DNA of 64,000 nt from Trichobilharzia regenti (GCA_944472135.2 CALYDD020000412.1:1-64000), one strand, 5' to 3'. Positions 21,990 through 33,294 are shown, counted from the first letter of the stretch. The notes: generated by a model from the letters alone, not told the origin. Program-made: numbers and translations.

Positions 21990-23200
21990 AGTCAAATTCC
22001 TGCAAATTAACACTCGACAGGTGGAGATTTGTATCACACAGTGATACATCTAATAAACAAACTGATATGCCATTGCGATTCCTACCTTCTGGTCCATGAT
22101 CACACCAAGAAATGAGCATAAAATTGCATGAACTATTGTAATTGGTGAGTGAGGACACTGTAAACACAAGTATACTGCATAAGGTGATTTACGAATGATG
22201 ATATTTGAATAATATGCTTGGTCGCCTAAATCACTTATATAAGTAGTATAGTGCGTGTGCGTATGCGAAACAGTCAGATCGGTATATATTGTATCAAAGA
22301 AGGTGAAATACAAGATTTTGTGACAGCATTCTTCTAAGAATGACAAATGTCATATATCGTCGTATTTTGTCGCAATTTTGTATCATTTTTGCAAAAAGGC
22401 TATTTGTGGCTTGGTAGTTGGTTTTATTACAGGTAATGACTGCTTCCTACCCATATTTAGGACACATACCACGGAACCATTTTTGTAAGCCGCCATGCAA
22501 TTATGTTCATGGTGGCTCAAAAATAACAAAAAAGATTATTCGGTGGTTATCATCTTGCCTACAATGACATAGATAATATCATCTTGTACAAACCAATCAC
22601 CATGTATAGACGACTCCATATATTTTATTAGGTTCTATCAAGGTAAGGTGTAGCCAAATTATCCAAACTTCAGTGTCCCTGATCTCATTCGTGATTTTGA
22701 TTTTTCTGTATCACTGAGTGAATGTCTCCCAATTTTCTCACATCCTGTTTCTGATGAGTGATAAGAAGAACAAAAATGTGCAGTGTAAGACTGCCTACAA
22801 CTAACTCGTCAGCTCTCACTCCCTCTCTGTCTGTCTCCTCTATCCAATAGATTTGTAGTCCATAACAATTAGACTTCAAATGTTTATCATCATCACCAAT
22901 AATAGAATTCATTCATTGCTTGCCTCCTCGAGTGGAACACTGATCAACGTTTCAACATGTCTCTTCCACACGATTGACAGCCTGCAATTCTATCCGGCTC
23001 CAATACATCACGCGAGCTTTCGATTCATCTTCACATTATATTTTCCATTTTGACATCATACCAAACCCATGTTTGTTGCTGATCGTTCAGGTTGCATTCG
23101 AGGATTTACACACATATTAATGTGAGTTATGGAAGAAAGGCACTTCCATTAGTTCTCAGGAGTGACTCACTTGAGAATCACATTCACTCCATTGTCAATG
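21990..23200. repeat. Dispersed repeat block E, copy 1
   Basis: Direct match to about 58,380-59,590, and inverse match to 47,345-48,520. It includes a natural short hairpin, GTATCAC-AC-AGTGATAC, near 22,031. A minus-strand frame of up to 98 codons at 22,050-22,346 is partly preserved in the other copies but has no recognisable domain, and the conservation is explained by the DNA duplication. Confidence 0.8.
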
Positions 23201-23239
23201 ACATGACATGTATTGAGTTTGACTTCTCTGAGAATCATT

Positions 23240-23560
23240 TCGATTGATTGACTGATTTCGGCCAACTTAATAAACAAAGGGCTCAAACTTGATGATGATC
23301 AACGACGGATGATGTGACTGAGGCTCAAATCATCTAGCGTATTCTCATTGGTCCAATGTATGTCTGTCTTCTTGGTCTCATTCTCAATTTTGTCTCATAA
23401 TCCAGTCAACTACAATCAGGAATATCGCTCGTGATAGAAGGCAGCCTTTTCAGTACATGATCAAATACAACGAGCCCGGCTTTCTATCATAATTCTTGAA
23501 CGAAGTCACAACCACAGAAACCGCCTACAATTTCTCGTGTATTCGAAGGGTGTACTGCTG
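23240..23560 (-). pseudogene. RTE-like LINE fragment, RT motif B region
   Basis: On the minus strand a frame near 23,445-23,385 reads AGCLLSRAIFLIVVDWIM, which matches the conserved (Q)GCLLSP...L...VDWIM segment of RTE-clade RTs. Stops and shifts occur on both sides. A direct copy is at 59,620-59,900 and a partial one at 48,650-48,760. Confidence 0.6.
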
Positions 23561-24009
23561 AAAAGCCTTGAAGCAGGATAAAATAATATCTAATATCCCT
23601 TGATTCTCAATGGTTCTGTGACTAGTGGTGGTTCGAGGTGAAATCCGACTTGAAGTTTTCTTAATCTGATCTCTGCTTCTTCAATTGATAATTCAGAAAT
23701 GAAAACAATTTCAGAGATTTCACCCGTATTTTGACTTTCTGTAACCTCTCAGTTACGGTATTCAAGTTATTGTTATTTTCGATTCCACATTACTTAATTA
23801 CAACTCTTTAAGGTAACTTTTCTATTGTTTTAAGGCAACTTAATCCATAAACTCCTTCTACGTCCAGTGACAACTATAACAAAGGTCACAGATTATTATA
23901 CATTCTTTGCGTTCTCAGTGAAACAGAGGGCTCATTTACAACATTGACATCAACTTCTGTTTCCTGATGACTTGAAGGCTAACTCTATGGCTGTATGCAA
24001 GCTTCCATT

Positions 24010-24480
24010 CCTTGTTCACATTAGCTCTCGCGTGTTATCATGAGGTCGATTCACAGAACTTCGATGATCATTAGGCCTGAAATCGAGGGCGTTCATGGTG
24101 AATGGTGTTACCAGAAATGTCTGATCACTATACGTCCACTTCATCTCCACTTCCTTCTGAATATTCGTTAATTTATCAATATGGTATTGTCTGGTTTTCT
24201 GCATTGACACAGCTTCTTGTCGCATTGCTTATCCTCTCTGGTGGGTCATCTGTTCCTTAGTATCTTGGGAAGGCAGATGTTGATAGTAGTCTGCAGTTGG
24301 TTATTGGAATTCTGTTTTCTATATTCGCTACACTAATTCAACTTGAATCTTGTATTCGTTGCAGTTCTTATCAACTTGTTTGTTTTAGCTTGTGAATGGT
24401 TAAGGCACAGATCATCATCAAAATTCAGATCCTCTACTTGTCTTCTTTTCAGTCTAGTGTATATCTGTTTTGACGCACAT
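24010..24480 (-). pseudogene. RTE-like LINE fragment, catalytic motif to C-terminus
   Basis: On the minus strand a DLNFDDDLC segment near 24,430 resembles a damaged DL-FADDL motif. Nearer the low-coordinate end comes RRKWRW followed by SDQTF or HTFRK in shifted frames, the C-terminal KWRWIGHTLRK motif of RTE ORFs. Several frameshifts are present. Copies are at 60,400-60,870 and 45,165-45,510 (both minus). Confidence 0.6.
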
Positions 24481-25026
24481 TTTCATTTCAATTTCAAATT
24501 ATTGTTCTGCAATTCTTGAACAAAATGATATAAATATTGTTGATATTTTGCCATTATATCATACTTATGTTCTGACTATATTGCATCTAATCATATGCCA
24601 TAGTTCATCATTTTACTTGGATGTTGTATGAAGAATATTTGGTTTTCTTCAATTAATTAAGTGATGAATCCTTACCTGTGTGTAAACATTTTCTCCATAA
24701 TAGGAATATAGTTATACTTATACTCTTAGCTGTGCATAAACATACTCTACACTATAAGGAAATATGTATTTCTTCATGTGAGTTCTAGGAATTTCGAAGG
24801 TTGTAAACGACTGGCGGATAGTTCCGAAATGAAACGAAATCGTGTTATTCTTCTTCATGGATTAATTTAATTACTCGCCAACTAACGTAGATTCAGAAAG
24901 TCAGCCATACTACAGATATAGATATAATTTCTCTTCATAATAACTTTCGTTTACAACATCACTGTGTCTTCTTCTAAGAGTGAAGAATACAAATCTGTAC
25001 CTGGCGAGTGTTAGTTAGCAGGGATT

Positions 25027-25250
25027 TTATTGGGTACCGATTTGATCACGAGCTGACATGAAATGGAAAACCACTGAAAAACCAGGGAGTATTGGACAGC
25101 TGTTTCTGCCTTTCTTGGTCCTGTTCAGAAGTAAACACAAACCTGGTTTCGAACCCAGGATCTTCTGATTACAGAGAGAGCTCTCAGGCCATTCAACCAG
25201 TGAGACCCAATCCAATGATCAGTGAATTCCAACTTCTAACGATTCGAGAT
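25027..25250 (-). mobile_element. tRNA-derived SINE, hammerhead decayed
   Basis: Minus strand: A-box-like GGTTGAATGGCCTGAGAGC, B-box-like GGGTTCGAAACC near 25,150, and a relic of the ribozyme tail (CAGAAACAGCTGTCCAATAC) near 25,105. The core CTGANGA reads CTGAACA. Confidence 0.7.
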
Positions 25251-25254
25251 TTGT

Positions 25255-25600
25255 TACAGGATTTCATCATGAGCTGACATTAGTTAGAGAATCATTGGAA
25301 AACCTCGGAGTACTGAACAGCCATTTCGTCCTAGTTCGGGACTCTTCAGCAGTACGCACCCCACCGGGGTTTGAACTCAGAAGCTTCTGGTTACAAGGCG
25401 GGCTCGTATAGGATTAAGCCACTGGGACCAAGTCCAATGGCCCATGAATTCTAACTTCCGCCAATTCACGACATGGCGAGACAACTAGCCAATTTGTTCG
25501 GCGAGTATTTGTCCCCACACCCGACCTGCTGCCCCCTACTGGTCACGACATCTCACTAAAACTCCAGGTAACCACCTACATGAATAGGGCAAGTCGAGAT
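25255..25600 (-). mobile_element. Hammerhead-bearing tRNA-type SINE
   Basis: Inverse of the copy at 56,870-57,215 and direct counterpart of 61,643-61,985. It has a long head (GGTGGTTACCTGGAG..., then CAGGTCGGGTGTGG), an A-box-like CCCAGTGGCTTAATCC, a B-box-like GAGTTCAAACCCCGG and the hammerhead at 25,311-25,354. It lies in the extra 0.9 kb of the right palindrome arm that the left arm lacks. Confidence 0.78.
25311..25354 (-). ncRNA. Hammerhead ribozyme motif
   Basis: On the minus strand the core CTGAAGA is followed by GTCC-loop-GGAC (helix II) and GAAA. Helix I is TACTG paired with CAGTA. Helix III is short (A-U, U-G, G-U), and the cleavage triplet is GTT, allowed by the NUH rule. Activity is uncertain because helix III is weak. 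Confidence 0.65.
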
Positions 25601-27019
25601 TTCTGTAATGAGACCACCATGTAATACTGTTAGTGAGTAACTGATCGCTGAGTTTAAGTCTCAGACTAGGAGAAGCTAGCTACCCAGTACTCCCTAGGTT
25701 TCCAATGATCCCGTGACTGATATCACCTCGTGATCAAACCTGAAATCCCTGCCTAGTTGAATTGCGTGTAAAGGAATATCTTGAAAGATATTCATCGACT
25801 ACTTCTAAAGAAGAAAAACCGACAAGGAAAGGAAATAGTATTCTCGCATGGAATACAAATCGTGACTGACTGACTGACTGCCTGACTGTTGGAAACCGGA
25901 AAGAGAGAAATATAACACAAGTCAACATATAAGTGAGACACAAACGAAAAACACACATTCACAATGACAACAAAAACAAAAGGAATGAGGAGAAATGCTT
26001 CTCTGTGTAAAACCGTATCACAAAACTATGATCAAGTTATTCCGATACTTTTGCTTAGCCAAGCAGAAATTTTCGTCATCTCAACTTTCTTGTCTTACAA
26101 GTTTATCATCCTTCCCAATGTGATGAGAGTTCACATCAGCAAATTTTGAATTGGGATCAAACTAACTAGATTGTCTACAAATAATAGATCGGCACTTCAG
26201 TTGTCAGACATTCTTCATGACTCCACATTATTGAGGGAGAGGTTATTGAAAAAAAACAGTGAAAGCGGGATCGCTGTTTCCTCATCATCCGTGTATGTGT
26301 ACTCATTACTTCACTTCACATTAACTTCTGGAACTTCACTTTACCAGATTAAGTTCACAACGAGTGATTGATGATTTACAGGTACATTCTGTTTTAGAGC
26401 TCAAAAGAGATTGAAACACACATTCTGAATTCCACGAGAAGTCACGACTAATTAAATAACGTCATTTGATTCCCCAGGCTTCGTTGAGCTTCCCGTTTTG
26501 ACAGCCTACGTGTCGACGTCGGCTGACTATTTCGGTCTGGTCAATCTGTGTGTTTCAGTGGTTAAGGGATAGAGTGCTCACAAGGAGGATATTTATCAGG
26601 CCAAATGATATCAGATTGAAATTTCTCCGATACAATTTGGTTATCAATGAAAATTAGGATTCATTTCAGAATTTCACCTAATGCGTAAGTAAAATGTTGA
26701 TGGAATATTAGGGGATACGAAACGGTAGAAGTTGGAAGGGTAGATATAATCGGGAACTGATATTTGATAGAGGTCTGTCAGTTGTATTCAATGAGCATCA
26801 CATGGTTATTTCCCCCATGACAATATGCTTCATAAGTCTTTCACTACTCTCCTAGTATGTTTCATTGTGAACCGAACTCTTCGACGAATGATCACTGAGA
26901 AACTCTCATAGGAAAGAGACATACAGCCTTACATATTCTCGTAGACATTCGTTATCTTCTCAATGACCTTTCAATTCATTTACATTTGGTTTGTGACTTC
27001 CTACTTTAATTCCCATTGC

Positions 27020-27390
27020 ATTCCAAATAGAATTTAGAGCTTCGTCGTCACATCTCCACTTCACTCTCTTCTCTGAAACTGTTTTAGAAGGTTGATTTTT
27101 GCTTGACGTCCATGCTGATCATTCGTTCTGCTTGTCTTATCTTCAATCTGGATCAAGTGAAGGCAGCTGTTGATGAAAGTCTGAAGCCTGTACGAAATTG
27201 TTGTGGGGACGAATGTATCAAGTCCCACTGACTAATAGAGATGACTGTTGAAAATTTGATTCTTGTTCCTTATGCTTAATGCAGAAGACGTCGAGATGAT
27301 GCTGCCCAGATAGGTGAAAGATGAGCATTTCATCAAAGTTTTCTGTCTTAATGCATTGGCTTTTGTTGATGTTTGTTAAGTACCCCCATG
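27020..27390 (-). pseudogene. RTE-like LINE fragment
   Basis: Same fragment as at 2,560-2,960, inverted relative to 19,680-20,040. It ends against the (TTA)n stretch near 27,468-27,487. Confidence 0.45.
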
Positions 27391-27959
27391 GTTTCTGTCT
27401 CCTGTATGTTCACTTGAGTATCTTTGATTTTTTGAAAAATGACATGTCATCTGTCAATCATTCCACATTATTATTATTATTATTACTTAGATACTAATTC
27501 CCAAACTGAAGTTATTCTTTCTTATGATATCAGTCCAGTGATAGAGTCTGTAGGGGCGATGTCGTTTACAGGAGGATTGATCACTGAATCATTCTATAGA
27601 CAAGTGAAATCGTTAGGTTAATTAACACAATTCTGTTGCGGTCTTATACATATAATAACCATTCAGTGTACAACACGTAGTATAAGCAGACGTCTACCAT
27701 GGACACGAGACGTTGAGGTGTCATTGATCACTTTAATCGAAGCGACTGTCGCATGAAGACAACCAAGAGACATTTTGTAACCCATATTGTACGTACGCAC
27801 TGTTGTACGCAACATATATAGTAAATTTAGACAAAAATACGAATACTTAGGTAATAAACTTTCATGTCAAATGGAGGATTTCGGTCCTTTCAGTCATGTT
27901 TGTGACATACTACACTATCATAATGAAAGAGAATAAGCATCCATGTAATAGTTACTTTT

Positions 27960-28215
27960 GATTAGTAATTATCTCACACCTACTACGTCACGCCAACTTC
28001 TGCCTCTTTTCTAATCTACAATTAGTCATCCCATCGTACTCCTGACATTACGTGATGCATTTTTCGATGACAAAGTTTCCCAGTATCCGACTGGTCAAAA
28101 GGTTTCTTTGTTTAATATTATTACGACTGAACAACTCATGAAAGTCAATCGTCGGAAAACATTTTCTTCTCCGTTTGAACCTTTTGCTTATGACTCACTA
28201 TGCGAATATTTCGTT
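27960..28215 (+). mobile_element. Ancient PLE3 3'-terminal fragment
   Basis: Inverse of 18,815-19,080 as part of the palindrome. The terminal motif near 28,125-28,185 keeps TCATGA and CGTCGGAAAA but has lost pairing in the hairpin. Confidence 0.72.
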
Positions 28216-28544
28216 CATATTGGACACTTCCTAATCAACAGGTTGTACACATTTTAAACACTCATGAGATTGGAAAACACCTTGAGTGGTCAGATTTCAG
28301 TGGATTATATCCAACGAAATAAAAGAGATTAAATACAATAAGATGATGGATGGACACCCGGTGTTTATATCGCTTCACCGAAGCTGGTTGGTAGGTACTA
28401 CTGGTCGATATGATTGGTGGCATATAGCGTCAAACACACGCACATACACTTTATCAGTAATGATTCATTATGATGTCACTTCAACAACATTATTCATATC
28501 GAAATGAACACTGTCAATCATTGATTCGACTGAGGTGAACAGAT

Positions 28545-29405
28545 ACGAATGATTTTATATGTGTCCACCATCAGATCCCCTGAACAGTAGCTCAGGAAAC
28601 TATTGTTCTTTTCGTTTGTAAGTGAATGAAATATTTCATTGCAAGAAAACATGTGATATGACAAGATTTGAGATTCGGAAATTGAGGTTTATGTGGCTTC
28701 GGTTGGTTTCAGAGTAAGCAAATTATCATTCAAATCTAAGTCTCAGAGTTGTTATGAAATGTGCACTTGTGTATGTCCTGGGGATCAATCCAACGACATT
28801 ATTTCACTTTGTGCAGTGAGAACAGCCCTATCAATCAGTCAATTGTTTGTAATTCACTGAGTTTTGAGTTCTCCATAGGTGACGATGAGGGATCGAGATG
28901 ATTTATGCAAGCTTTATAAAACCAATAAATAAGTCTGATTCAGTTCGGATGGTGTCCTCCTGACTCGTGAATGGTAAACAACTCGACATTCACCTTATAG
29001 AGTAAGATAGAGTAAGACAGACATAAAAATAAAATCTTACTGTGGATTGTTATTTTACAATAAACACCTCGCCACACACACAAACACTCTTAAGCACACA
29101 TCTTACATCTTTTTTTTGAATGTTCAGTGAGTGACATTCACTTCTGAATAAGAAAATTCAATAATACATATTTGTCTGGATTATTCTGAATCCTTCCTTA
29201 ATTTCTATGCCTAGAATGGGATCATTGTTTCAGTCATCCGAAATATTTTTCATTAATTGTACTGAAAAAAGTTATAACCTCCTTTGGCGTTTTTTCGCAA
29301 ATTCTATCTCTCTTATATTCTGCATCTCAGTTTTCAAAAGGAAAGTGTCTTAGAACTTAATGTATGTCCCTTAGTTTACTTTCAATTTGGCTGTCCAAAT
29401 TTATC
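28545..29405. repeat. Dispersed repeat block A, inverted copy
   Basis: Inverse of 17,630-18,505. It also lacks the SINE pair found at 786-1036. Confidence 0.85.
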
Positions 29406-29644
29406 TCTCAAATGAATATATGAATGTCCATTTCTTTAATATCCAAAGGTGATGGAAAGCACTACTATTGTTATTATTGCAATTATTCCAATTGGACGGA
29501 ATCTCTGAACTGTAAAATATGGAATGACTGTCACTGGAATAGTGATAAAACTGTCGACTATGAGTTGTAGATGAGTTCAGTTTGATCACTGAGGTGACAC
29601 TTGATATACTGTTGTGGGAAGTGTTAAAACGGTAATAAACTCAA

Positions 29645-29880
29645 CTGTTAAGCCTTCTCGCTGTCGATTCGAGATATTAAAGGCTTCGTTGTCAATAGCG
29701 TGTCATCTTTCTGTCTCGCTTCTCTTCATTGCAGAATCGTACCATCGTGACTTTCATTAGGATTAGCGATCTGAACACTAGTCAAGCAAATCCAGTAGGT
29801 GAGGAAGTCCTGTCACGCTGTCTGTGATTGAAACGATGCTTCCTAGATAATTGAAGGAGACAACCTCCGTTAAGTTCCAT
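29645..29880 (-). pseudogene. RTE-clade LINE fragment
   Basis: Inverse of 17,155-17,395. It is closely related to 10,770-10,990 and breaks off where those copies continue to the FADD motif. Confidence 0.6.
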
Positions 29881-30158
29881 TATTTTTCACTTGATTTTCG
29901 CTTGATTTGATTGGTAGTAGTATTTTCCATATTTCGGGTATGAGTGATGATTCATTCCTATTTCATGTGTCGGGTGTAGACTCGATGAACAAGGATTCAG
30001 TGATCAACCTCTCTCTCCACCTACCTAGATTACTTTTTAGAATTTTAACCATCTCCCATTCTATTGTGTGGTTGTGTGTCAATGCATACATTGCAATTGC
30101 TGAGCTATTTTCTAAATTGTTTGTCTTCTCGGGGTCAACCATACTTACCTTAAGAACA

Positions 30159-31470
30159 GGCACAAACAGCGAAGAAAATTTTCTTTTCGACGATTCATTT
30201 TCATGAGCTGCTGTACAATCGTAATTATAATTAAACACATAAGTTTTTTAACCAATCAGATACTGGTAAACTTTGTCCTTGAAAATTCTACTACATAATG
30301 TGTGGTGTAAGAAGGGATGACTAATTGTAAGTTAGAAAGGAGACAGAAGTTGACATGACCTAATAAGTGTGAGATAATGACTAATCCATAAGCTAGTGTA
30401 GAATGGACAGGAACTAGTGGAAAGGCTATAAAGTATTTTTTTGTATAAGATCAATGTGGAAAGCAATGTTATTAATAAACAGTAATAGAGTGGTAATAAA
30501 ATGTGGGTGGCGGGAATAGTAATAATAATAAAAGTATTAAGAACAGTAATAATAATAATAATAATACTAAATAATAGTGAACTTACATATTAAAAGAGAG
30601 GAGAAAAATTTTAGTGAGAAATTTACTCTGGCCATGGTAGGGCTAGAGAATGTATGTTTCGTTTTTGTATACATAGGTCCGGTTTTAGGTCACGAATAGC
30701 TGCTAATGCCTCAGCTATGTACAGATGTCATATCCGGAGTCCTTTTGTACGATATTGAGGGACTCTGTGTACCACTGTGAAGCATTCGTGTGGGGGTGCT
30801 CGATGTCCGGAGATAACAAGGTGTTCGAGGATTGAGCTGTTGCTATTCTTCTTTTCTCCTCTGGCTAACCAAGCTGGGCAGTGTTCCAGGATACGTTTGT
30901 GGACTTGACGTTGCGTACGGCCGATATACTTTGCTCCACAGGAGCAAGTGAATTGATAAATACACATTGAAGTGGCCAAAGGCGGTATCTTGTCCTTAAC
31001 GTTAGACTGGATTAACAGTATGAAGGAGAATTTTATACGTAGAGTGGCTGTTGGGAATGTCTTCTTCAGACATTTTGAAAGGCGGTTTCTGAGTTTCCAG
31101 TATTATTCTATTACTGTTTATTAATAACATTGCTTTCCACATTGATCTTATACAAAAAAATACTTTATAGCCTTTCCACTAGTTCCTGTCCATTCTACAC
31201 TAGCTTATGGATTAGTCATTATCTCACACTTATTAGGTCATGTCAACTTCTGTCTCCTTTCTAACTTACAATTAGTCATCCCTTCTTACACCACACATTA
31301 TGTAGTAGAATTTTCAAGGACAAAGTTTACCAGTATCTGATTGGTTAAAAACTTATGTGTTTAATTATAATTACGATTGTACAGCAGCTCATGAAAATGA
31401 ATCGTCGAAAAGAAAATTTTCTTCGCTGTTTGTGCCTTTTCTTATGACTCAATATGGGAATATTTCGTTC
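30159..31470 (-). mobile_element. PLE3, copy 2, core inverted relative to its flanks
   Basis: Matches 15,596-16,874 in the same orientation (offset 14,563), although everything on both sides is inverted with respect to copy 1. The 34-base 3' tail here lies on the right (from about 31,437), outside the arm at the 5' side of the minus-strand coding sequence. In copy 1 it lies on the 3' side. The arms are 331 bp or one base less, with few substitutions. Confidence 0.85.
30623..31105 (-). pseudogene. PLE3 GIY-YIG endonuclease fragment, copy 2
   Basis: Essentially the same as 16,060-16,542, including the in-frame TGA before HLYIAEALAAI. A single substitution lies in the linker (near 31,054). The shared nonsense codon means the core was already inactive when it was duplicated. 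Confidence 0.85.
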
Positions 31471-31983
31471 ATTCTTACCTTAGCTAAATTCGTATGTTCC
31501 GATAATCTGACTATCCTGACCTACTAGTTTGACCTATGCAGTTGACTTCACAGTCATTGCATGTTATTTTGTAAATTATATTATTTTAATGAAAATGAAA
31601 ACACGTAGATCAGCGAAGAGTCTCTCTTCGGCGAATTCATTTTCTTAGCTGTACAATCTCAAATATACATATACGTGTTATTTTGTATGTATGTGTACAT
31701 AAAGTTTGTCAAAAATACTTGAAAATTCATCTGATGCTCACTAGTGACTGGCCCTATTCAGGCAGTTAACATGGGGTTCTAGTGGGAAGCCGTGACCAGT
31801 AGGGTACAGCAGGTCGAAGATGAGGCAGTAACTCATCGAAGAAGACATTGCGAAGTGGTCGCGCTATGTCGTGAACTGGCAGAAGTTAGAATTCAAGGAC
31901 CATTGGATTGGATCCCAGTGGCTCAATGGTCTACGAGCTCGCCTTGTAACCAGAAGGTCCTGGGTTCGAATCCCGGTGGGTGC

Positions 31984-32029
31984 GTACTGCTGAGGAGTCC
32001 CAAACTAGGACGAAACGGCTGTCCAGTAC
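31984..32029 (+). ncRNA. Hammerhead ribozyme, intact core
   Basis: Helix I GTACTG (31,984-31,989) pairs perfectly with CAGTAC (32,024-32,029). The core is CTGAGGA, helix II is GTCC/GGAC with a 7-base loop, and GAAA follows. Helix III is a short A-C-G against U-G-U, and the cleavage triplet GTC ends at 32,023. All invariant core residues are present. Helix III is minimal, as in known schistosome hammerheads, which may favour dimeric action. Confidence 0.8.
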
Positions 32030-32383
32030 TCCCAGGTTTTCCAGTGGTTCTCCAACTGATGTCAGCTCATGATTAAATCCTCCATGCAATCAAACAAAAT
32101 CCCTACAAAAACCAATAGTTGAAAATTCATCTGATGCTCACTAGTGACTGGCCCTATTCAGGCAGTTAACATGGGGTTCTAGTGGGAAGCCGTGACCAGT
32201 AGGGTACAGCAGGTCGAAGATGAGGCAGTAACTCATCGAAGAAGACATTGCGAAGTGGTCGCGCTATGTCGTGAACTGGCAGAAGTTAGAATTCAAGGAC
32301 CATTGGATTGGATCCCAGTGGCTCAATGGTCTACGAGCTCGCCTTGTAACCAGAAGGTCCTGGGTTCGAATCCCGGTGGGTGC

Positions 32384-32429
32384 GTACTGCTGAGGAGTCC
32401 CAAACTAGGACGAAACGGCTGTCCAGTAC
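32384..32429 (+). ncRNA. Hammerhead ribozyme, intact core, second unit
   Basis: Same sequence 400 bases downstream, with predicted cleavage after 32,423. A transcript reading through both units would be cut twice and release a 400-base monomer (inference). Confidence 0.8.
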
Positions 32430-32794
32430 TCCAGGTTTTCCAGTGGTTCTCCAACTGATGTCAGCTCATGATTAAATCCTCCATGCAATCAAAAAAAATT
32501 ACAATTGGTTAAGGTTATTTTAACCAAACAGGCGAAGATTTGTAATACAAGTCAAGAAAATTAGATGTTAATGAAACTAGGGTAGTAACAAAGGTGATGA
32601 GTTGTCACAAACAGTTGTTAAAAGAAATTGTGTGATAAATAATATGAATAGTTTGATGAGTGAGTTTTACTCATGATGAGCATAGAAACAACGTAAATGA
32701 TATGAAATTACGTAAGAGTTCTAAATGAATACAAGAATTATAAGCAATTTAAGAGCAGGTAAAGGAACAAATGGAACAATCTAACAGGCAATGA

Positions 32795-33260
32795 AACAAA
32801 TGGAATACCGACAACATATTTGGAAGAATTATTATTGAGGTGCACTCTGAACGTCCAGTTCACATTCAACGACATCATCTACAGACAAAAAGATGGTATT
32901 GCAATGGGATCTCCGTTGGGTCCACTACTATCAGGTTGCTTCGCGGCAAGCCTCGAGAGAAGTCCACTTAAGCCGAGGATTGACAATTTGTGACTGCATA
33001 AGAGATACGTGGACGACATTTCCATTATTTGTGACAACGACAATGACCCGAATCTACTGGTGAAGACATTTAACTATGGCCATCCAGCAATAAAACTCAC
33101 TCTTGAAATGGAAAACGAGTCGAAAATTCCGTTTCTTGATATGGAACTAACAAGAAGAATTGATGGGAGCCTAAGAAGATCGATCCATAGAAAACCTACA
33201 TGGAATGGTCAGCTAACAAGCTTCTATAGCTGGATACCCATTCAACAAAAGCGGAATTGA
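32795..33260 (+). pseudogene. PLE2, 5' half: RT motifs B to E
   Basis: A single plus frame with one TGA: NGIPTTYLEELLLRCTLNVQ, GIAMGSPLGPLLSGCF (motif B), a stop after RIDNL, then HKRYVDDISII (motif C), IPFLDMELTRR (motif D) and IHRKPTWNGQLTSFYSW. It aligns with PLE1 residues 83-226. Motif A is absent because the inverted 3' arm joins at about 32,790. The homology ends at about 33,290 in the same TAAATCACCTGCCACCCACA segment at which the 3' half at 14,305 begins. Confidence 0.85.
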
Positions 33261-33294
33261 ATTAAATCACCTGCCACCCACATCCAGTGCAGTT

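Larger units (their letters stand above)
31714..32490 (+). mobile_element. Tandem pair of hammerhead-bearing SINEs
   Basis: Two units with a period of exactly 400 bases (landmark GAAAATTCATCTGATGCTCA at 31,721 and 32,121). Each has a long head, an A-box-like CCCAGTGGCTCAATGGTC, a B-box GGGTTCGAATCCCGG and a hammerhead 10-15 bases downstream of the B box. The insertion splits PLE2 inverted-arm sequence; the empty version near 15,325 reads (on the opposite strand) GTCAAACAAAATTACAATTGG. Two open frames of 88 and 94 codons across the units are incidental. The units differ mainly by one missing C near 32,431. Confidence 0.85.
25780..32785. repeat. Right arm of the large palindrome
   Basis: Reverse complement of 15,050-21,232 apart from the PLE3 core and the tandem SINE array at 31,714-32,490. 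The inner boundary is at the CTTCTAAAGAAGAAAAACCG segment. The arm is followed outward by the PLE2 5' half. Confidence 0.88.

Noticed and set aside
22050..22346. 98-codon minus-strand frame with similar frames at 58,453-58,704 and 48,246-48,452
   Set aside because: The similarity follows from DNA duplication of block E. Frame ends differ between copies and no domain is recognisable.
25865..25885. GACT tandem repeats (also 21,150, 56,590, 62,254) as a possible CRISPR-like or satellite array
   Set aside because: Only four or five 4-base units, simple microsatellite, no spacers.
29907..30206. 99-codon plus frame, repeated inverted at 16,827-17,126, overlapping a 91-codon frame on the other strand
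   Set aside because: Both frames run into the PLE3 terminal arm, which is non-coding, and are open on both strands at once, typical of chance frames in a palindrome.
31918..31975. Possible functional tRNA gene
   Set aside because: A and B boxes are present but the cloverleaf cannot be completed, and the sequence continues into a hammerhead, so it is a SINE head.
31792..32076. 94-codon frame across the SINE unit, repeated at 32,192
   Set aside because: It spans the tRNA-like head and hammerhead of a non-coding SINE and is broken by one base in the second unit.
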